Assembly (NCBI GenBank): GCA_041748075.1
Contig: JBGTDX010000150.1
Span: 1 to 15,153 of the forward strand
Origin: JBGSYJ01 sp041748075
Lineage (GTDB): Bacteria; Acidobacteriota; Thermoanaerobaculia; Gp7-AA8
Length of the DNA: 15,153 nt
Reading direction: 5' to 3'
The position numbers were made by a program, and so were the translations under genes. This document shows positions 13,135 to 15,153 of this stretch, piece after piece. The notes below the pieces were generated by a model. The model ran no database searches and was not told where the DNA came from. It saw nothing but the letters and a program-made list of their open reading frames with translations. Each line of letters starts with the position of its first letter. The first letter of the stretch is position 1.

Positions 13135-14430
13135 CTACACTCGCACTTCGATGTAGGTGGAAAGGGAGACGTTCCGCTGCTCACCCGTAGAAAGATTCTT
13201 CACGATGATCTGCGTGTTACCGATCGGATCGGCGAGGTCACCGGCGAGAAGGGCATCCTTCGCGTTCGCCGAAGATGCCGCCTTGAGTGATTTCCCCAGG
13301 TTCACGCGGTCAGGCTGCCTGTAGGCGTAAAGGACCGAGCGTCCCCGCTCGCGCAGGAATGCGACGATGCGAAGGATGTCGACTCCCGGCTCCGTGGCTA
13401 TTACGTAAACATCCGGGTCCTGTCCCCCCGTCGCGGCAAGGCCCCGGTCCTCGAGGAGCTCGCCCAGCACGACATCGCCAAAGCCGAAACCCAGCGCAGG
13501 CACGTCGATTCCGGCGAGCGCGCTGAAGAGATTGTCATAGCGGCCGCCTCCGCAGATGGCGCGCAGCTGGCCCTTGCGATCGAAAATTTCGAACACGATG
13601 CCGGTGTAATAGGCCAGCCCGCGGACGATCTTCATGTCGAGCTGCATCCAGTCGGCGAACCCGAGGCTGCCGAGGGCGGATCGATACTGATCGAGATCCT
13701 GAAGAATTGGCGCGAACGCGGCATTCGAAGAGAAGCGTCTTTCGAGATCTGTCGGCGTCATGGACGTGAGCGACAGCGCATCGTCTGCCTGCTTCGCGCT
13801 CAGGCCGATCGCGGCGAGCCTCTCGATGCAGACTTCGCGCGGATCGCGATCCACCTTGTCGATCACGTTGTACGCGACTGCGAGATTTTCCTCGGTCACC
13901 CCCAGCTCGAGCAGAGCCTGGTGAAGCAGTCGCCGGTCGGAGTATCGCGCGACGACATCGTCGCTCGTCAGACCGAGGGAACGGAGCACATCGATCGCAG
14001 CGGCGAGAAGGTCTGCATCGGCGAGCACGGACTCTTCGCCGATGATGTCCATGTTGAGTTGGAAATGCTCGCGAAGGCGGCCGCGCTGCTGCTTCTCGTA
14101 GCGAAAAAGCTGCGGGGTCGAGAACCACCGGACCGGCCGCGGAAGCTCTTTGATGCGGGCCCCGAGCATCCGGACGAGCGTCGGCGTCATCTCAGGGCGG
14201 AGTGCAACCTCACGTCCCCCTTTGTCGACGAAATTGAACAGCTGACCCACGATCTCAGGTCCCGATTTCTCGATGTACAGATCGAGCGACTCGAGCGGCG
14301 GGCCATCGTATTCTTCGAATCCATAACGGATCGCAACGTCTCGCCATGCGGAAAAGATCTGCTGACGACGTCTCATCTCATCCGGATAGAAGTCGCGGAA
14401 CCCGGGAAGCGCTGCATGCCTGGCTACCAT
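13135..14430 (-). CDS. hisS: Histidyl-tRNA synthetase, plant-organelle-like lineage
   Basis: Charges tRNA-His. 431 residues. Class II core: motif 1 near PGFRDFYPDE (9-18); motif 2 with ALRPEMTPTLVRM (76-88) and LFRYEKQQRGRLREHFQ (108-124); the histidine loop RGLAYYTGIVFE (270-281), then RAICGGGRYDNL (290-301). Motif 3 reads PALGFGFGDVVLGELLEDRG (311-330), without the usual GLER arginine. RGLAYYTG plus RAICGGGRYD plus GFGFGD is, as I recall, shared with plant organellar HisRS. A C-terminal anticodon-binding domain (about 340-425) is present, and the full histidine loop argues against the HisZ regulatory paralogue. The aroE stop touches its start (TAGATG), and GGAGG (14439-14435) gives a good ribosome site. 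trpE begins 2 nt after its stop. Confidence 0.93.
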   Translation of the reverse strand: MVARHAALPGFRDFYPDEMRRRQQIFSAWRDVAIRYGFEEYDGPPLESLDLYIEKSGPEIVGQLFNFVDKGGREVALRPEMTPTLVRMLGARIKELPRPVRWFSTPQLFRYEKQQRGRLREHFQLNMDIIGEESVLADADLLAAAIDVLRSLGLTSDDVVARYSDRRLLHQALLELGVTEENLAVAYNVIDKVDRDPREVCIERLAAIGLSAKQADDALSLTSMTPTDLERRFSSNAAFAPILQDLDQYRSALGSLGFADWMQLDMKIVRGLAYYTGIVFEIFDRKGQLRAICGGGRYDNLFSALAGIDVPALGFGFGDVVLGELLEDRGLAATGGQDPDVYVIATEPGVDILRIVAFLRERGRSVLYAYRQPDRVNLGKSLKAASSANAKDALLAGDLADPIGNTQIIVKNLSTGEQRNVSLSTYIEVRV

Positions 14431-15153
14431 CTAGCCTCCACTCTTTCCCAGGTCTTTCGACCGCCCGGCCTGCGCGACCTTCAGAAACATGCTCGATTGG
14501 GCCGGAGCCTGCGCTTCGAGAAACTCGATACCGTCGAAGACTTTCATGCCCGCCCTTCGTGCATCGTCGTTCATTTCCGACTGCCCTTTTGTATAGCCGG
14601 CGTTGACCAGTACCCGGCCGGACCGCAGCACGCCGTCGGGAAGCTCGATCGCCGCTCCCGCGGTGTTGATGAGAACACGCCCTTCAAAACGCTCTATATC
14701 ATCGAGCCGGGATGCAGAGACGCCGAAAGCGCCTCCGAGCGCCAGAGCGCGCTCGTACGTCCTGTTGAAGATCGTGCTCCGGACCCCGGCGCAACTCAGC
14801 GCGTAGAGCGCCGCGCGTGCCGTGCCGCCCGCGCCGATCACCGCTGCGTTCTCGCGAGGCTCGATCCTGAGCCGCTCGATGGCGGCGTCAAAACTGTCGA
14901 TGTCGGTATTCTCCGCTTCAAGCCTGCCGTCGCGGTGGCGGATCACCGTGTTGACTGCTCCGGCGCTTCTGGCGCGGGGGGACATCTCTCCTCCCCGTTC
15001 GAGAACGAAGCGAAAGGCGTCCTGTTTGAATGGTGCCGTGATCCCGAGTCCCACGGGCGCGTACTTCTCTCCTTCAGCAACCGACCGCGCCACCTCTCCA
15101 AAGTCGGCCGCCCCGATCAGGGCGTAAACGGCATTGAGCCCGTTCGCCTGGAA
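14431..15153 (-). CDS. aroE: Shikimate dehydrogenase, 5' end cut by the window edge (possible C-terminal half of a fusion)
   Basis: 240 codons are open to the right edge, starting FQANGLNAVYALIGAADFGE, so the start lies outside. It reduces 3-dehydroshikimate to shikimate with NADPH. GLGITAPFK carries the catalytic Lys (K43 of the visible part); AGAVNT (64-69) and NTD with the catalytic Asp (D84) follow. The Rossmann loop is VIGAGGTARAAL (105-116), and FNRTYERA (129-136) has the NRT of NADP-specific enzymes. The C-terminal part departs from the family: VLVNAGYTKGQSEM stands where a D-x-x-Y-x-P-x-x-T motif is expected, and EAQAPAQSSMFL lacks the usual WTG. Acidobacterial-type genomes sometimes fuse aroD and aroE; the cut hides whether that applies here. 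It is co-directional with hisS with no gap. Confidence 0.88.
   Translation of the reverse strand, partial: FQANGLNAVYALIGAADFGEVARSVAEGEKYAPVGLGITAPFKQDAFRFVLERGGEMSPRARSAGAVNTVIRHRDGRLEAENTDIDSFDAAIERLRIEPRENAAVIGAGGTARAALYALSCAGVRSTIFNRTYERALALGGAFGVSASRLDDIERFEGRVLINTAGAAIELPDGVLRSGRVLVNAGYTKGQSEMNDDARRAGMKVFDGIEFLEAQAPAQSSMFLKVAQAGRSKDLGKSGG

Noticed and set aside
13135..14430. HisZ (regulatory subunit of HisG) instead of HisRS
   Set aside because: A full histidine loop RGLAYYTG and a C-terminal anticodon-binding domain are present, and no hisG is nearby.

Overview
The window is a GC-rich bacterial chromosome segment in which every gene I can support lies on the minus strand, so transcription runs from high to low coordinates. 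The best-supported part is a biosynthetic block at 6143-15153: aroE (cut by the right edge), hisS, trpE, trpG, trpD, trpC, trpF, trpB, trpA. After it come a DUF1800/DUF1501 pair (3098-5708), a small exopolysaccharide cluster (Cys-rich mini-protein, GT4 glycosyltransferase, polyprenyl-phosphate sugar transferase; 247-2944), and the first 57 codons of hemL, cut by the left edge. GC-rich codon use, the plant-organelle-like type of histidyl-tRNA synthetase, the Tat-exported DUF1501 protein with its DUF1800 partner and the scattered CCTTCGCTTCGCTCAGGATG repeats suggest an uncultured Acidobacteriota-like or related soil or sediment bacterium. That placement is an inference of modest confidence.

The trp block converts chorismate to tryptophan completely: TrpE/TrpG make anthranilate, TrpD adds phosphoribose, TrpF isomerises, TrpC closes the indole ring and TrpA/TrpB finish. 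AroE supplies shikimate upstream. hisS sits inside the operon, joined to aroE by a TAGATG junction and to trpE by a 2-nt gap, so histidyl-tRNA charging appears to be co-transcribed with aromatic synthesis. All catalytic residues I checked in TrpA, B, C, D, F and G are present. TrpE carries unusual residues at two positions tied to feedback inhibition by tryptophan.

Two unrelated families of palindromic repeats have settled in the gaps. One (core GGCCGAACRT-N3-AYGTTCGGCC) lies between trpE and trpG. The other (core CTTCGCTCAGGATGAC) lies after trpA, between trpC and trpF, and after the DUF1501 gene. Both repeat-bearing gaps within the trp operon are crossed by an open frame that begins at the ATGA of the upstream stop and ends at the ATGA of the downstream start, so translation could stay coupled across the inserted DNA. 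This double-ATGA bridge, found twice, is the most unusual pattern I see.

I see no tRNA, rRNA, CRISPR array, phage gene or transposase. I do not see a clear new defence or metabolic system. The most weakly understood genes are the DUF1800/DUF1501 pair and the Cys-rich mini-protein.
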